In this document: one piece after another, positions 54,150 to 63,540 of the stretch
How positions within the stretch are numbered: position 1 is the stretch's first letter
How the letters are laid out: each line of letters begins with the position of its first letter
From: Pseudomonas phenolilytica
Lineage (GTDB): Bacteria > Pseudomonadota > Gammaproteobacteria > Pseudomonadales > Pseudomonadaceae
NCBI RefSeq assembly: GCF_021432765.1
Contig: NZ_CP058908.1
Location: 2,504,001-2,568,000 of the forward strand
Length of the DNA stretch: 64,000 nucleotides
Direction of reading: 5' to 3'
Translations under genes and position numbers: made by a program
The notes under the pieces: generated by a model
The model's input: only the letters and a program-made list of their open reading frames with translations
Databases searched by the model: none
What the model was told of the DNA's origin: nothing

Positions 54150-55559
54150 TCAGAGTGCGATACGGTCGCCGGGTTCCGGAATGGCCGCGTCCCAGTTCAG
54201 GCGTCGTTTCAGTGCCTGCTGCAGCGCCTGCATCCGGTCAAGCTCACCGTGCACGAGGTACAGCTCGGGGCGTTTGTCGAAGTGGCTTACCCAGTCAATC
54301 AGTTGCGATTGGCCGGCATGTGCCGAAAAACCGCCGAGCGTGTGAACCTTTGCATTCACTGCGATGCGCTGGTGCAGGAGCTTGACGCTCGACGCGCCAT
54401 CGACGATCGCGCGGCCAAGGGTGCCTTGCGCCTGGAAACCCGGAATCACCAGATGGCACTCCTCGCGCCACAGGTTGTGCTTGAAGTGATGAAGAATGCG
54501 CCCGCCGTTGCACATGCCACTGCCGGCAATGATGATCGCGCCGCTTTTGAAGCGGTTGATCGCCATTGATTCCTCGGGGGTGGACGTGCTCTTGAGAATC
54601 GGCAGCCAGCGCTCGGCATAGAGCTTGCTTTTGCTGGAGGCGATTGCCGGAGAGATGCCGTTGAGGTCGAGCTGATCCTTGAAGTGCGCATAGATGGCGT
54701 TGGCGCCGATCGCCATCGGGCTGTCGAGGAACACCACCTGCTGCGGCAAGCGCCCTTCGCGATAGAACCGTCCCAGGTAATAGATCAGGTCCTGGGTACG
54801 TCCGACGGCGAACGATGGCATCAGCACGTTGCCGCCGTCGCGGTGGGCCTGCTGCAGGATATCGGCCAGCTCCTCGATGGTCGCGTCGTGGTCACGGTGA
54901 TCGCGATCGCCGTAGGTCGACTCCATCAGGATCACGTCGGCTTCGGTAAGCGTGGTCGGCGGGTACATCAGCGGCGAGCAGGTATTGCCCAGGTCTCCAG
55001 AGAACACCAGCTTGCGGGTCTGACCGAAATCGGTGACATCGGCCTGGACGATTGCCGAGCCGAGAATATGCCCGGCATCGTGGAAGGTGATGCGCACGCC
55101 CGGCGCCACTTCGAACGTTTCGGCGTAGCTGTGCGGTTCACGCTGCGATAGCGCGCGCTCGGCATCCACACGGGTGTACAGCGGCTGGATCAACGGCTTG
55201 CCGATGCGAGCGCGCCATTTGTTCTCCCATTCGGCGTCCTTCTCCTGGATTTGTGCCGAATCCAGCAGCATCAGCTCAAGCAGTTCGGCGGTGGCATCGG
55301 TGCAGTGAATGCGGCCGCGGTACCCTTCCGAAACCAGTCGCGGCAGCAGGCCACTGTGGTCGATGTGGGCGTGGGAGAGCACCACGGCATCCAAACTGCT
55401 CGGGTCGAAAGGAAACGGGGCGCTGTTCTTATCCTCGTTCTTGCGCTGCCCCTGATGCATCCCGCAATCGAGCAGAACTCGTGCGCCGGCGTGTGTCTCA
55501 ATCAGGTAGCAGGAGCCGGTGACCTCTTGAATGGCACCGAGAAAACTGAGCAAAGCCAT
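54150..55559 (-). CDS. Metallo-beta-lactamase/beta-CASP RNase-like hydrolase
   Basis: This 469-residue hydrolase has SCYLIETHAGARVLLDCG, the zinc motif SHAHIDHSG, DAGHILGSA, FSGDLGN and MESTYGDRDH. The beta-CASP elements are MPSFAVGRTQDLIYYL, AGSGMCNGGRI and GGFSAHAG. This matches CPSF73/YSH1-like bacterial RNA-processing enzymes of the RMMBL group. GGGAGG supports the ATG at 55559; the long frame upstream is antisense to the phosphoketolase-like gene. A decayed paralogous C-terminus lies at 12690-12998. Confidence 0.88.
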   Translation of the reverse strand: MALLSFLGAIQEVTGSCYLIETHAGARVLLDCGMHQGQRKNEDKNSAPFPFDPSSLDAVVLSHAHIDHSGLLPRLVSEGYRGRIHCTDATAELLELMLLDSAQIQEKDAEWENKWRARIGKPLIQPLYTRVDAERALSQREPHSYAETFEVAPGVRITFHDAGHILGSAIVQADVTDFGQTRKLVFSGDLGNTCSPLMYPPTTLTEADVILMESTYGDRDHRDHDATIEELADILQQAHRDGGNVLMPSFAVGRTQDLIYYLGRFYREGRLPQQVVFLDSPMAIGANAIYAHFKDQLDLNGISPAIASSKSKLYAERWLPILKSTSTPEESMAINRFKSGAIIIAGSGMCNGGRILHHFKHNLWREECHLVIPGFQAQGTLGRAIVDGASSVKLLHQRIAVNAKVHTLGGFSAHAGQSQLIDWVSHFDKRPELYLVHGELDRMQALQQALKRRLNWDAAIPEPGDRIAL

Positions 55560-55688
55560 AATGCCTCCCTGTCTGTAGGATGTTTCCAAAGGTGCTCGCT
55601 TATGCGCCGGCTCGCCTTGATACATGTCAGAGGTGGTGGAGCTGGTGCTGCCTAGACTATCGCAACCGGTCAGTGATGGAGTAATCCC

Positions 55689-58094
55689 ATGAGTCAGCTT
55701 CTGCCCAGCCTTGTCGAGCTGGAGCAACACGCCGAGGCCCAGCCCGCATTCGCCACTTGGCGCGCCGGCTGCGGTCCGCTCGAACACACGCTGGAAACCC
55801 AGGCGGCGGTGTTCCGTCTGGCTCATCAGCTGGTGCAGGCTGGCTTGCAGCCGGACCTCGCCAGCGTGTATCGCCTGCTGCAGGCGCTCGATCACGTTAC
55901 CTGCGCGGGATTGTGGCTGGTGGTGCACATGACCTATGCCCAGCAGGTCCATCTCGATGGCACACCGCTCGCGGCCGAGGACTTCAAGCGCACGCCCGAG
56001 GGGCATACCGGCGGCGCGCTCAACATGGTGCCGGCCTATGCCGGCTACCTGGCGCTCAACGCCCTCACCGGGCACACGCGGGGTTGGTTGATGGGGCAGG
56101 GGCACTGCGTCGCTGCCATCGATGCGCTCAATCTGCTGACCGGTAACCTGCATGCCGAGCAGGCTCAGGCCTACGGTGGCGGGGAAACGGGTATCAACCG
56201 CATGCTGCAGGATTTCTATGGCTACCGGCAGGCCAGCGACGGAAGTCCGCTCGCGCCGCTGGGTAGCCACGTCAACCCGCATACCGCCGGTGGCATTGCC
56301 GAGGGGGGCTATCTGGGCTTCGCGGAATTGCAGTACGCGCACATGCCGTTGCCGGGTGAAACGTTGGTAGCGTTCCTGTCGGATGGGGCCGCGGAAGAAC
56401 AGCGCGGCAGCGACTGGATGCCGCGCTGGTGGCGCGCGGAAGACTGTGGCGCAGCGCTGCCGGTGATGATCGCCAATGGCCGGCGCATCGAGCAGCGCAC
56501 TGCGCTGGCAACCGATGAGGGACTGGTTGGCTTCCGCCAGCACCTGAGCCACTGCGGTTTCGATCCGATTCCGTTCGATGGCCGTGACCCGGCGGCATTC
56601 GTGGCCACGCTGTGGGAGATGGAACAGCGTCTTGCGCGTCGGGTCGAGGAAAAGGAACGGGGCATTCTCAACTACCCGCTGCCGATCCCGTACGGTATCG
56701 CCGAGACCATCAAGGGCTTCGGCTTCTACGGCGCAGGCAGCAACGCCGCGCACAACTTGCCATTGCCGGGTAATCCGCGACTGGATATCGAGTCGCGCGA
56801 GCTGTTCAACCGGCACGCGGCGGAACTGTTCGTGCCGCAGGAGCAGCTGAATGCCGCGCTGACCCTGTTCACCCAGCATCGTCGCGGCCGCCCGTTGGAG
56901 CGTGACAACGCACTGGCGTTGCGCCGCCCGGCCGCGCCGGTAATCCCCAGGCTTCACTACCGTGACGATGCGTGCTCACCGATGTCCGCCGTAGATCGCT
57001 TTTTTGTCGAGCTGACCCAGGCCAACGCCGGTTTGCGGCCACGCGTCGGCAACCCCGACGAACTGGCGAGTAACCGTCTGGGCGGCGTGCTCAAGGCGCT
57101 CAAGCATCGCGTCATCGACCCGGAAAGCGAACTGGAGGCAATTGACGGCAACATCATCACCGCGCTCAACGAGGAGGCCGTGGTGTCTGCCTGCCTGGCC
57201 AACCAGGGCGGATTGAACCTGGTGGCCAGCTATGAAGCCTTCTGCGTGAAGATGCTCGGTGCCGTGCGCCAGACCCTGATCTTCGCGCGCCAGCAGAAAG
57301 AGGTCGGTCGTCCTGCCGGGTGGCTTGGCTGGCCGTTGATTGCCACTTCACACACCTGGGAAAACGGCAAGAATCAGCAGTCGCACCAGGACACCACCTT
57401 CTGCGAAGCGCTGTTGGGCGAAATGAGCGACATGGTGCGCGTGCTATTCCCGGCCGACCACAACAGTGCGCTGGCGCTGCTGCCATCGATCTATCAGGCA
57501 CGTGGCGAGCTGGCCTGTCTGGTTATGCCCAAGCGCGAGCGGCCATGCTATTTCGATCAAGCCCAGGCCGAGCAGCTGGCACGTGATGGAGCGATCGTCG
57601 TCGATGAAAGCCGTGGTCCGGAATCGTTGCTGCTGATCGCCAACGGCAGCTATCAGCTGGGCGAAATGCTGCGTGCGGCCGAACGGTTGAAACAGGCGGA
57701 TTGCGCCTATCGGCTGGTCTATCTGCAGGAGCCGGGGCGTTTCCGTGCGCCGCGCGATCATTGGGAAGCCGAGGTGCATGCCGACGATGAGCTGGTGACA
57801 CGGCTATTCCCGGACAGCATGGACATGCGCGTCATGCTCACGCATATGCGGCCGGAAGTGGCGCGCGGGCACCTGTGGCCGATCCTGCCGGACGCGCGGC
57901 GCAGCTCGGTGCTGGGCTATCGCAACCGTGGCGGCACGCTGGATGTGGACGGCATGCAGTTTGTCAATCGCGCCTGCTGGGCTAACGTGCTGGCCGCCTG
58001 TGCACGCCTGCGCAGCGTTCCACGTACAGCACTGCTGACACGCGAGGAGGCAGCGGCGGTAGCCGGCAAGGGCAACCCCGACTGCTTGCGCTGA
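55689..58094 (+). CDS. Divergent phosphoketolase-family (XFP) enzyme
   Basis: This 801-residue thiamine-diphosphate enzyme follows the phosphoketolase layout: an N-terminal PP domain (KRTPEGHTGGALNMVPAYAGY, GQGHC, LSDGAAEEQRGSDW) and a middle Pyr domain with the catalytic-type Glu region. The XFP C-terminal domain carries LNLVASYEAFCVKMLGAVRQ and SHTWENGKNQQSHQDTTFCE. In standard phosphoketolases the first motif is GPGHG and the metal loop is GDGEAETGP. Both are changed here, so substrate or reaction may differ. I recall relatives named xylulose 5-phosphate 3-epimerase. It corresponds in position to PA3613, near recA in P. aeruginosa. Confidence 0.72.
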   Translation: MSQLLPSLVELEQHAEAQPAFATWRAGCGPLEHTLETQAAVFRLAHQLVQAGLQPDLASVYRLLQALDHVTCAGLWLVVHMTYAQQVHLDGTPLAAEDFKRTPEGHTGGALNMVPAYAGYLALNALTGHTRGWLMGQGHCVAAIDALNLLTGNLHAEQAQAYGGGETGINRMLQDFYGYRQASDGSPLAPLGSHVNPHTAGGIAEGGYLGFAELQYAHMPLPGETLVAFLSDGAAEEQRGSDWMPRWWRAEDCGAALPVMIANGRRIEQRTALATDEGLVGFRQHLSHCGFDPIPFDGRDPAAFVATLWEMEQRLARRVEEKERGILNYPLPIPYGIAETIKGFGFYGAGSNAAHNLPLPGNPRLDIESRELFNRHAAELFVPQEQLNAALTLFTQHRRGRPLERDNALALRRPAAPVIPRLHYRDDACSPMSAVDRFFVELTQANAGLRPRVGNPDELASNRLGGVLKALKHRVIDPESELEAIDGNIITALNEEAVVSACLANQGGLNLVASYEAFCVKMLGAVRQTLIFARQQKEVGRPAGWLGWPLIATSHTWENGKNQQSHQDTTFCEALLGEMSDMVRVLFPADHNSALALLPSIYQARGELACLVMPKRERPCYFDQAQAEQLARDGAIVVDESRGPESLLLIANGSYQLGEMLRAAERLKQADCAYRLVYLQEPGRFRAPRDHWEAEVHADDELVTRLFPDSMDMRVMLTHMRPEVARGHLWPILPDARRSSVLGYRNRGGTLDVDGMQFVNRACWANVLAACARLRSVPRTALLTREEAAAVAGKGNPDCLR

Positions 58095-58116
58095 TGGGGC
58101 GGTTGCGCGCGCAACT

Positions 58117-58515
58117 TCAGCGTGCGCAATCGGTGGCGCGATAGCGCTCGGTCGCGATTGGCCGGTTGCTCTTGTACTCGCTGAATTCGTAGCGCAGTAC
58201 CGCGCCCTTGCTCAGCAGCGTACGCAGGCCTTGGTTGCCGCAGACGCTGACCGCCAGCTGGCTGCGCACTTGCTCGGGGTTGTCGCGCATCTGCGCGGCA
58301 TGACGCGGTTGGACGCTGAGGTGATTGACCAGCTCGTTGCCATCGACCGTGTAGCCCTGGTCGAGGATGTCCTCATTGATGGCGCGCGGCGTGCCGACAC
58401 TGCTCTGCTGCGCGACCTGCTCGAGCAGTTGGCCCAGCTGCTGCTCCTGCAGCGATGCGGCGTGAGCATAAGGCAGCGCGAGGCTGAGAAGCAGCAGGGG
58501 GGTAAGACGGTACAT
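58117..58515 (-). CDS. Secreted PA3611-like protein (quorum-sensing-regulated virulence factor family)
   Basis: This 132-residue protein has a clear Sec signal peptide (MYRLTPLLLLSLALPYAHA). The mature domain carries LGQLLEQVAQQSS, ILDQGYTVDGNELVNHLSVQ and two cysteines (VCGNQ, ATDCAR) that probably form a disulphide in the periplasm. I recall this as the family of PA3611, a quorum-sensing-regulated protein of known structure but unclear action. AAGGAG precedes the ATG at 58515. Its position near recA agrees with P. aeruginosa. Confidence 0.72.
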   Translation of the reverse strand: MYRLTPLLLLSLALPYAHAASLQEQQLGQLLEQVAQQSSVGTPRAINEDILDQGYTVDGNELVNHLSVQPRHAAQMRDNPEQVRSQLAVSVCGNQGLRTLLSKGAVLRYEFSEYKSNRPIATERYRATDCAR

Positions 58516-58689
58516 GGCGATCTCCTTTTGACTGCGCTCGTTCGACCGGTAGCGGGCGACGCGGTTCATTGCCATTTTTTCTGAGGGCCGGTAGGTTGCG
58601 CCGGCTTCGCGACGATCGCAAACGGTACATCGAAACGGAATCGAAGTGCTGAACCGCGGCGTCTGCCTTCAACTCTCTGCGAGCCGACC

Positions 58690-59406
58690 ATGCCTCATGC
58701 CGTATCCCGCCTGCGCGACGAGCGCCTCGCGCGCAGCCTCAAGCCGTTCGTTGCGCGAGGTTCGCGCACGCAGCGCTGCCCACGCTGCCGGGTTGCCGTC
58801 AGCCACTGCCTGTGCCGCTGGCTGCCGCAGGTGCCGTCGCATTGCGGGGTGTGCCTGCTGATGCACGATATCGAACCCCTGAAACCCAGCAATACCGGCT
58901 GGTTGATCGCCGACGTAGTGGCAGACTGCTACGCGTTCACCTGGCAGCGCACCGACGTCGATCCGCGCCTGCTGGAACTGCTGGCTGATCCGCAGTGGCA
59001 GCCGTGGGTGATCTTTCCAGGGGAATACGCCGAGCCGTCGCGGGTGGTCGAGCGGGTCACGCTGCCGCCGGGCAAGCGACCGCTGTTCATCCTGCTCGAC
59101 GCGACGTGGACCGAGGCGCGCAAGATGTTTCGCAAGAGCCCGTATCTCGATGCGCTGCCCGTACTGAGCCTGCAGCCGGAAGCGTTGTCGCGCTATGCGT
59201 TGCGACGCTCGACCCGAGGCGAACACCTGTGTACCGCCGAGGTTGCCGCCCTGTGCCTCGAGCTCGCGGGTGACCTGCAGGCGGCGCGGGCGCTCGATGC
59301 CTGGCTCGACGTCTTCACCGAGCATTATCTGGATGCCAAGCACCACCGTGTGACCGACCTGCAAAGCGCGGCACATCATGCGCTCGCCGCCAGCGCCCGA
59401 ACCTGA
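58690..59406 (+). CDS. DTW-domain tRNA-uridine aminocarboxypropyltransferase
   Basis: This 238-residue DTW-domain protein has the N-terminal zinc-type cysteine pattern (CPRCRVAVSHCLC), MHDIEPLKPSNTG and the signature DATWTEARKMFRKSPYL. STRGEHLCTAEVAA follows. Members such as TapT add the 3-amino-3-carboxypropyl group of S-adenosylmethionine to tRNA uridines (acp3U). Whether it targets position 47 or another uridine cannot be told from the sequence. Confidence 0.85.
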   Translation: MPHAVSRLRDERLARSLKPFVARGSRTQRCPRCRVAVSHCLCRWLPQVPSHCGVCLLMHDIEPLKPSNTGWLIADVVADCYAFTWQRTDVDPRLLELLADPQWQPWVIFPGEYAEPSRVVERVTLPPGKRPLFILLDATWTEARKMFRKSPYLDALPVLSLQPEALSRYALRRSTRGEHLCTAEVAALCLELAGDLQAARALDAWLDVFTEHYLDAKHHRVTDLQSAAHHALAASART

Positions 59407-59415
59407 GCGCTCCGC

Positions 59416-60309
59416 TCAGGCGTTCGCCGGCTGCTCCGCGCGCGGCCACAGCTGCGCGGTGAGCATGCCGATGAACATCAGCGCACAACCGAAATAACCG
59501 CGTGGGCTAAGACTCTCGTCGAGAAACAGCGCGCCAGCGATCGCGGCGAATACCGCTTCGAGCGACAGGATGATTGCAGCGTGTGAGGCGATCGCATGCT
59601 TCTGCGCGACGACCTGCAAGGTATAGCCGACTGCCACGGCGAACAGACCGCCGTACAGCAGCGCCGGGGCGGCCAGCCAGACAGCCTCGAGACTCGCGTC
59701 CTCGAATAGCGCGGCGAGCATCAGGCTGACCACCGCGCAGGTTGCGAATTGCAGGAATGCCAGGCGGATGGCGTCGTGGCGGCTGACGAAGAAGCTCACC
59801 AGCAACACGTGCAATCCCCATACGAACGCGCCGGCCAGCTGGATCCAGTCACCGGAAGCGACCTGAAAGTTCTCGCCGATGCTCAGCAGCGCCATACCGC
59901 CTACTGCCAGTACGGCGCCGAGCCAGGTACCAAGTCCGGTACGGTTGCCGATGATCAGGCCGAGCAGCGGCACGACGATGACGTAAAGGCCGGTGATGAA
60001 CCCGGAGTTGGTCACGCTGGTGAACAGCAGGCCGACCTGCTGCAGATTGATGCCGAGCGTCAGTGCCAGCCCCATCGCCAGCCCGCCGAGCAGCAGCCCG
60101 CGTTGCATGAACGGCTCATGGCGAGCAGCATGGCGCCCCTGATACAACAGCAGCGGCAGCAATGCGAGCGCGCCGAGCGCGAAGCGCAGCCCGGTAAAAA
60201 GGAAGGGGCCTATATTGTCCATGCCTACGCGCTGGGCTACGAATGCCGTGCCCCAGATCATGGCGGTAATCAGCATCAGGAAATCGGCACGGAGGGCTTG
60301 GCTACGCAT
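59416..60309 (-). CDS. DMT-superfamily EamA transporter
   Basis: This 297-residue protein has ten predicted membrane helices in two EamA repeats. The first begins DFLMLITAMIWGTAFVAQRVG and the second GLHVLLVSFFVSRHDAIRLAF. SHAAIILSLEAVFAAIAGALFLDE is the conserved late block. It probably exports an amino acid or metabolite; the substrate is unknown. It is convergent with the DTW gene, with 9 bp between them. Confidence 0.87.
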   Translation of the reverse strand: MRSQALRADFLMLITAMIWGTAFVAQRVGMDNIGPFLFTGLRFALGALALLPLLLYQGRHAARHEPFMQRGLLLGGLAMGLALTLGINLQQVGLLFTSVTNSGFITGLYVIVVPLLGLIIGNRTGLGTWLGAVLAVGGMALLSIGENFQVASGDWIQLAGAFVWGLHVLLVSFFVSRHDAIRLAFLQFATCAVVSLMLAALFEDASLEAVWLAAPALLYGGLFAVAVGYTLQVVAQKHAIASHAAIILSLEAVFAAIAGALFLDESLSPRGYFGCALMFIGMLTAQLWPRAEQPANA

Positions 60310-60472
60310 GTTTGAGCTCTATGCAAAGGAGCCGCAAACTTTGCAGCAAAGCATCGCGCTTGACCACTTATTCTGCGGTCGGCATGCTTGCGCCGCTTGA
60401 GGTTTTCCGGCAACTCCCGGGATCGACTGACACAGTTGGTCAAAGCGCCAATAAAAAATACAGGTCTGCCCA

Positions 60473-61123
60473 ATGGCTGCTTACGAAATAATCATTGCCG
60501 ATGATCACCCGTTGTTTCGTAGCGCCTTGCAACAGGCGCTGACCATGGGGCTGGGCGACAACGTTCGTCTGGTCGAGGCGGCGAGCATCGCCGAACTCGA
60601 AGCCCTGCTTGACCAAGGCGCCAACTGGGATCTGGTTCTGCTCGACCTGAACATGCCCGGCGCCTACGGCTTTTCCGGTCTGGTGTTGTTGCGCGGACAG
60701 TATCCGCACCTACCCGTGGTCATGATCTCGGCGCAGGAAGATGCCGCAGTGGTCTCGCGCTCCCGCGAGTTCGGTGCCAGCGGTTTCATTCCGAAATCCA
60801 GTTCGCTGGAAACCATCCAGGAGGCGGTTAGGACCGTGCTCGACGGGGACGTGTGGTGGCCGAGCAACATCCAGGACGTCGGTCATGTCAGCGACGAGGC
60901 GAAAGCCGCGAGCGCCGGACTTGCCAGCCTGACACCGCAACAGTTCCGTGTGCTGACCATGGTGTGTGACGGTTTGCTGAACAAGCAGATCGCCTACGAA
61001 CTCAACGTGTCGGAAGCCACCATCAAGGCGCATGTGACCGCGATCTTCCGCAAGCTAGGTGTGCGCACGCGCACCCAGGCCGCACTGCTGCTGCAGCAGA
61101 TGGGCTCTATTCCCACCGCCTGA
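60473..61123 (+). CDS. erdR: LuxR-type response regulator, ErdR/CrbR-like
   Basis: This 216-residue response regulator has a receiver domain (ADDHP acidic pair, phospho-acceptor D58 in LLDLNMPG, PVVMISAQED) and a C-terminal LuxR helix-turn-helix (LTPQQFRVLTMVCDGLLNKQIAYELNVSE). The sequence and position near recA match PA3604 (ErdR), which with a sensor kinase controls ethanol and acetate metabolism. No kinase gene adjoins it. A possible link with the acetate-producing ethanolamine block 10 kb away is inference only. Confidence 0.78.
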   Translation: MAAYEIIIADDHPLFRSALQQALTMGLGDNVRLVEAASIAELEALLDQGANWDLVLLDLNMPGAYGFSGLVLLRGQYPHLPVVMISAQEDAAVVSRSREFGASGFIPKSSSLETIQEAVRTVLDGDVWWPSNIQDVGHVSDEAKAASAGLASLTPQQFRVLTMVCDGLLNKQIAYELNVSEATIKAHVTAIFRKLGVRTRTQAALLLQQMGSIPTA

Positions 61124-61133
61124 CGGCTCATCT

Positions 61134-61164
61134 TGCCACCGACGCAGTCAGGCGATCGGTGGCA
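61134..61164. terminator. Hairpin between erdR-like gene and finR
   Basis: TGCCACCGA / TCGGTGGCA, a 9-bp perfect stem with a 13-base loop, spans the gap and the last codons of finR between the convergent genes. No long T-run is seen, so efficiency is uncertain. Confidence 0.5.
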
Positions 61165-62074
61165 GGATGATTTCATCGCTGCGACGCACTCCGTAAGTCA
61201 GCGCCCGACACTGCTCGAGAAACTCGCGCATTGCTGCAGTCTGGTACTTGTGCGAGTGCCAGATGAACGAGAACTGCCGGCTCAGATCCAGTTGCGGCGT
61301 GTCCACCGGCACCAGGCTGCCGCGCCGGAATGCATCCCGTAGCGCCAAGCGAGAGATGCAGCTGATCCCCAATCCCGACTCGACTGCGCGCTTGATCGCC
61401 TCGGTATGCTCCAGCTCCAGGCGGACGTTGAGGCGGCCCGGTCGGTGGCGCATGGCCTGGTCGAAAGCCAGGCGAGTTCCCGACCCCTGTTCGCGAAGAA
61501 TCCAGGCCTCACGCGCCAGTTCGTCCAGATCGACGATACCGCGGCTGGCCAACGGATGCTGCGGAGCGCAGAACACTACCAGTTCGTCTTCGACCCAGGG
61601 TTCGACGATCAAGTCAGGGTGCTGACAGTCGCCTTCGATCAGACCCAGATCAAGGTCATGCTGCGCGATCTGCTGCACAATATGCGCCGTGTTGTGGACA
61701 TGCAGTTTTACTCTGCAGTCGGGATGGCGCTGCATGAAGCCGCCAATCAACAAGGTGGCGAGATAATTGCCGATGGTCAGTGTCGCGCCCACGGCCAGCG
61801 AGCCGAAGCCGCTTTTGCCGTTGAGCAGATCCTCGATGGCGCGCGCCTGGTCAAGCAGGGCCACGGCCTGCGGTAGCAGTTGCTGGCCCAGCGCATTAAG
61901 CGCCAGTCGCTTGCCGGCGCGATCGAACAGCAGGCAACCCGACTGCCGCTCCAGCTCCGCCAGCGAAGTACTGGTCGCCGACTGTGACAGCGATAGGCTC
62001 TCGGCGGCGCGAGAGACGCTTTCCAGGCGGGCGATGGCAGAGAAAACCTGCATTTGTCTCAAGGTAAAATGCAT
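61148..62074 (-). CDS. finR: LysR-family regulator FinR
   Basis: This 308-residue LysR regulator has the helix-turn-helix RQMQVFSAIARLESVSRAAESLSLSQSATSTSLAELE and an effector domain (LAVGATLTIGNYLATLLIGGF, WILREQGSGTRLAFDQA). It is CysB/CbbR-like in type. Divergence from fpr over 118 bp identifies it as FinR, which in P. putida and P. aeruginosa is needed to induce fpr under superoxide or sulfur stress. The AT-rich intergenic stretch at about 62078-62115 should hold the operator. Confidence 0.87.
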   Translation of the reverse strand: MHFTLRQMQVFSAIARLESVSRAAESLSLSQSATSTSLAELERQSGCLLFDRAGKRLALNALGQQLLPQAVALLDQARAIEDLLNGKSGFGSLAVGATLTIGNYLATLLIGGFMQRHPDCRVKLHVHNTAHIVQQIAQHDLDLGLIEGDCQHPDLIVEPWVEDELVVFCAPQHPLASRGIVDLDELAREAWILREQGSGTRLAFDQAMRHRPGRLNVRLELEHTEAIKRAVESGLGISCISRLALRDAFRRGSLVPVDTPQLDLSRQFSFIWHSHKYQTAAMREFLEQCRALTYGVRRSDEIILPPIA

Positions 62075-62192
62075 ATCGATATAACCGATAACCCATATCT
62101 TAATTATTTAATTAACGGATAAGCGATCTGTATATAAACTGGCGCTCATCCGCGCAAGACGCACTATCCGTTGTAAACGAGGAACTCGCAGC

Positions 62193-62969
62193 ATGAGCAA
62201 CCTGAACGTGGAACGTGTCCTCAGTGTGCACCACTGGAACGATACGTTGTTCAGCTTCAAAACTACCCGCAATCCCGGCCTGCGGTTCGAAAACGGGCAG
62301 TTCGTCATGATCGGTCTGGAAGTGGGTGGGCGTCCGCTAATGCGCGCCTACAGCATCGCCAGTCCGAACTATGAGGAGCATCTGGAGTTCTTCAGCATCA
62401 AGGTGCAGGACGGTCCGCTGACCTCGCGCCTGCAGCACCTGCAGGAAGGCGATCAGCTGATGGTCAGCCGCAAGCCGACCGGGACGCTGGTGCTTGACGA
62501 CCTGCTGCCGGGCAAGCATCTCTACCTCCTCAGCACCGGCACCGGGTTGGCGCCGTTCATGAGCGTCATCCAGGACCCCGAAACCTACGAGCGTTTCGAG
62601 AAGGTCATCCTGGTGCATGGTGTGCGCTACGTGAATGAAGTGGCGTACCGCGAGTTCATCACCGAGCACCTGCCGCAGAACGAGTTTTTCGGCGAGGCGG
62701 TCAAGGAGAAGCTGATTTACTACCCGACGGTGACGCGCGAACCTTTCGAGAATCAGGGACGACTCACCGATCTGATGCGCAGCGGCAAGTTGTTCAGTGA
62801 TATTGGTCTGCCACCGATCAACCCTCAGGACGATCGCGCAATGATCTGTGGCAGCCCGAGCATGCTCGAAGAGACCAGCCAGGTGCTGGATAGCTTCGGC
62901 CTGAAAGTTTCGCCGCGCATGGGCGATCCGGGCGACTACCTGATTGAACGCGCATTCGTCGAGAAGTAA
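62193..62969 (+). CDS. fpr: Ferredoxin/flavodoxin-NADP+ reductase
   Basis: This 258-residue FAD enzyme of the bacterial subclass I FNR type has MRAYSIASPNYEEHLEFFSIKV (FAD site), LLSTGTGLAPFMSVIQDPE (NADP site), MICGSPSML, and the ending FVEK after a short C-terminus. It passes electrons between NADPH and ferredoxin or flavodoxin, helping repair iron-sulfur clusters under oxidative stress. ACGAGGAAC upstream of the ATG serves as ribosome site. Confidence 0.95.
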   Translation: MSNLNVERVLSVHHWNDTLFSFKTTRNPGLRFENGQFVMIGLEVGGRPLMRAYSIASPNYEEHLEFFSIKVQDGPLTSRLQHLQEGDQLMVSRKPTGTLVLDDLLPGKHLYLLSTGTGLAPFMSVIQDPETYERFEKVILVHGVRYVNEVAYREFITEHLPQNEFFGEAVKEKLIYYPTVTREPFENQGRLTDLMRSGKLFSDIGLPPINPQDDRAMICGSPSMLEETSQVLDSFGLKVSPRMGDPGDYLIERAFVEK

Positions 62970-62983
62970 ACGCCGAGGTTGCG

Positions 62984-63017
62984 TCAGGCCAGCGCACACG
63001 ACGGTGCGCTGGCCTGA
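62984..63017. terminator. Strong hairpin between fpr and ychJ
   Basis: A 14-bp perfect stem TCAGGCCAGCGCAC / GTGCGCTGGCCTGA with a six-base loop lies between convergent genes, 15 bp after the fpr stop. No T-run adjoins it, but the stem stability suggests a shared transcript end. Confidence 0.65.
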
Positions 63018-63051
63018 TGATGAAGCAGGCCGCGGCTAGCGATTCGACTCG

Positions 63052-63540
63052 CTACAGATAGGCCGCACAGCATTTCTTGAATTTCAGTCCGCTGCCGCAA
63101 GGGCAGTTGTCGTTGCGTCCGACCTTGAGCGGTACCGTCGGATCGATGAAATACCAGCGGCCCTCCCGCTGGACGAATGCCGAACGTTCCTGATGACTAT
63201 GTTCGCCGCTCTGGTCGTGCCAGCGCGCGGTGAAGGTCACCAGCGCATGCTCCGGCTGACCACCCAGCACAGTGCTCTGCTCGATCTCCAGCCCCAGCCA
63301 GGTGCTTTCCAGGCTCCACTGGCGGATCGACTGCAGGTTCAGGAGTGGCTGTTGCACCGGCAGCGTGGTGGCTTGCAGGTAATCGATCAGGCCGAGCACA
63401 TAGGCGCTGTAGCGCGAGCGCATCAGCAACTCGGCGCTGGGCGCAGGCGTACCGGCGTGATAGCGGCCACAGCATTGGGCCAGGGTGTTTGCGCTGCCGC
63501 AGGGGCATTGTTCGGTTTGCGCTGCCAGTATGTTCATCAT
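63052..63540 (-). CDS. ychJ: YchJ-family SEC-C metal-binding protein
   Basis: This 162-residue protein has zinc-binding SEC-C motifs at both ends ([13 protein letters not shown] and [13 protein letters not shown]) around a NTF2-like YchJ domain ([28 protein letters not shown]). The function is uncertain. The start overlaps the stop of the upstream gene (TAATG at 63538-63542), so translation is probably coupled; ATG 63537 is an alternative. Confidence 0.88.
   Translation of the reverse strand: MMNILAAQTEQCPCGSANTLAQCCGRYHAGTPAPSAELLMRSRYSAYVLGLIDYLQATTLPVQQPLLNLQSIRQWSLESTWLGLEIEQSTVLGGQPEHALVTFTARWHDQSGEHSHQERSAFVQREGRWYFIDPTVPLKVGRNDNCPCGSGLKFKKCCAAYL

Noticed and set aside
60310..60472. 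Possible small RNA upstream of the erdR-like gene
   Set aside because: No promoter-terminator pair or stable structure could be picked out by eye.
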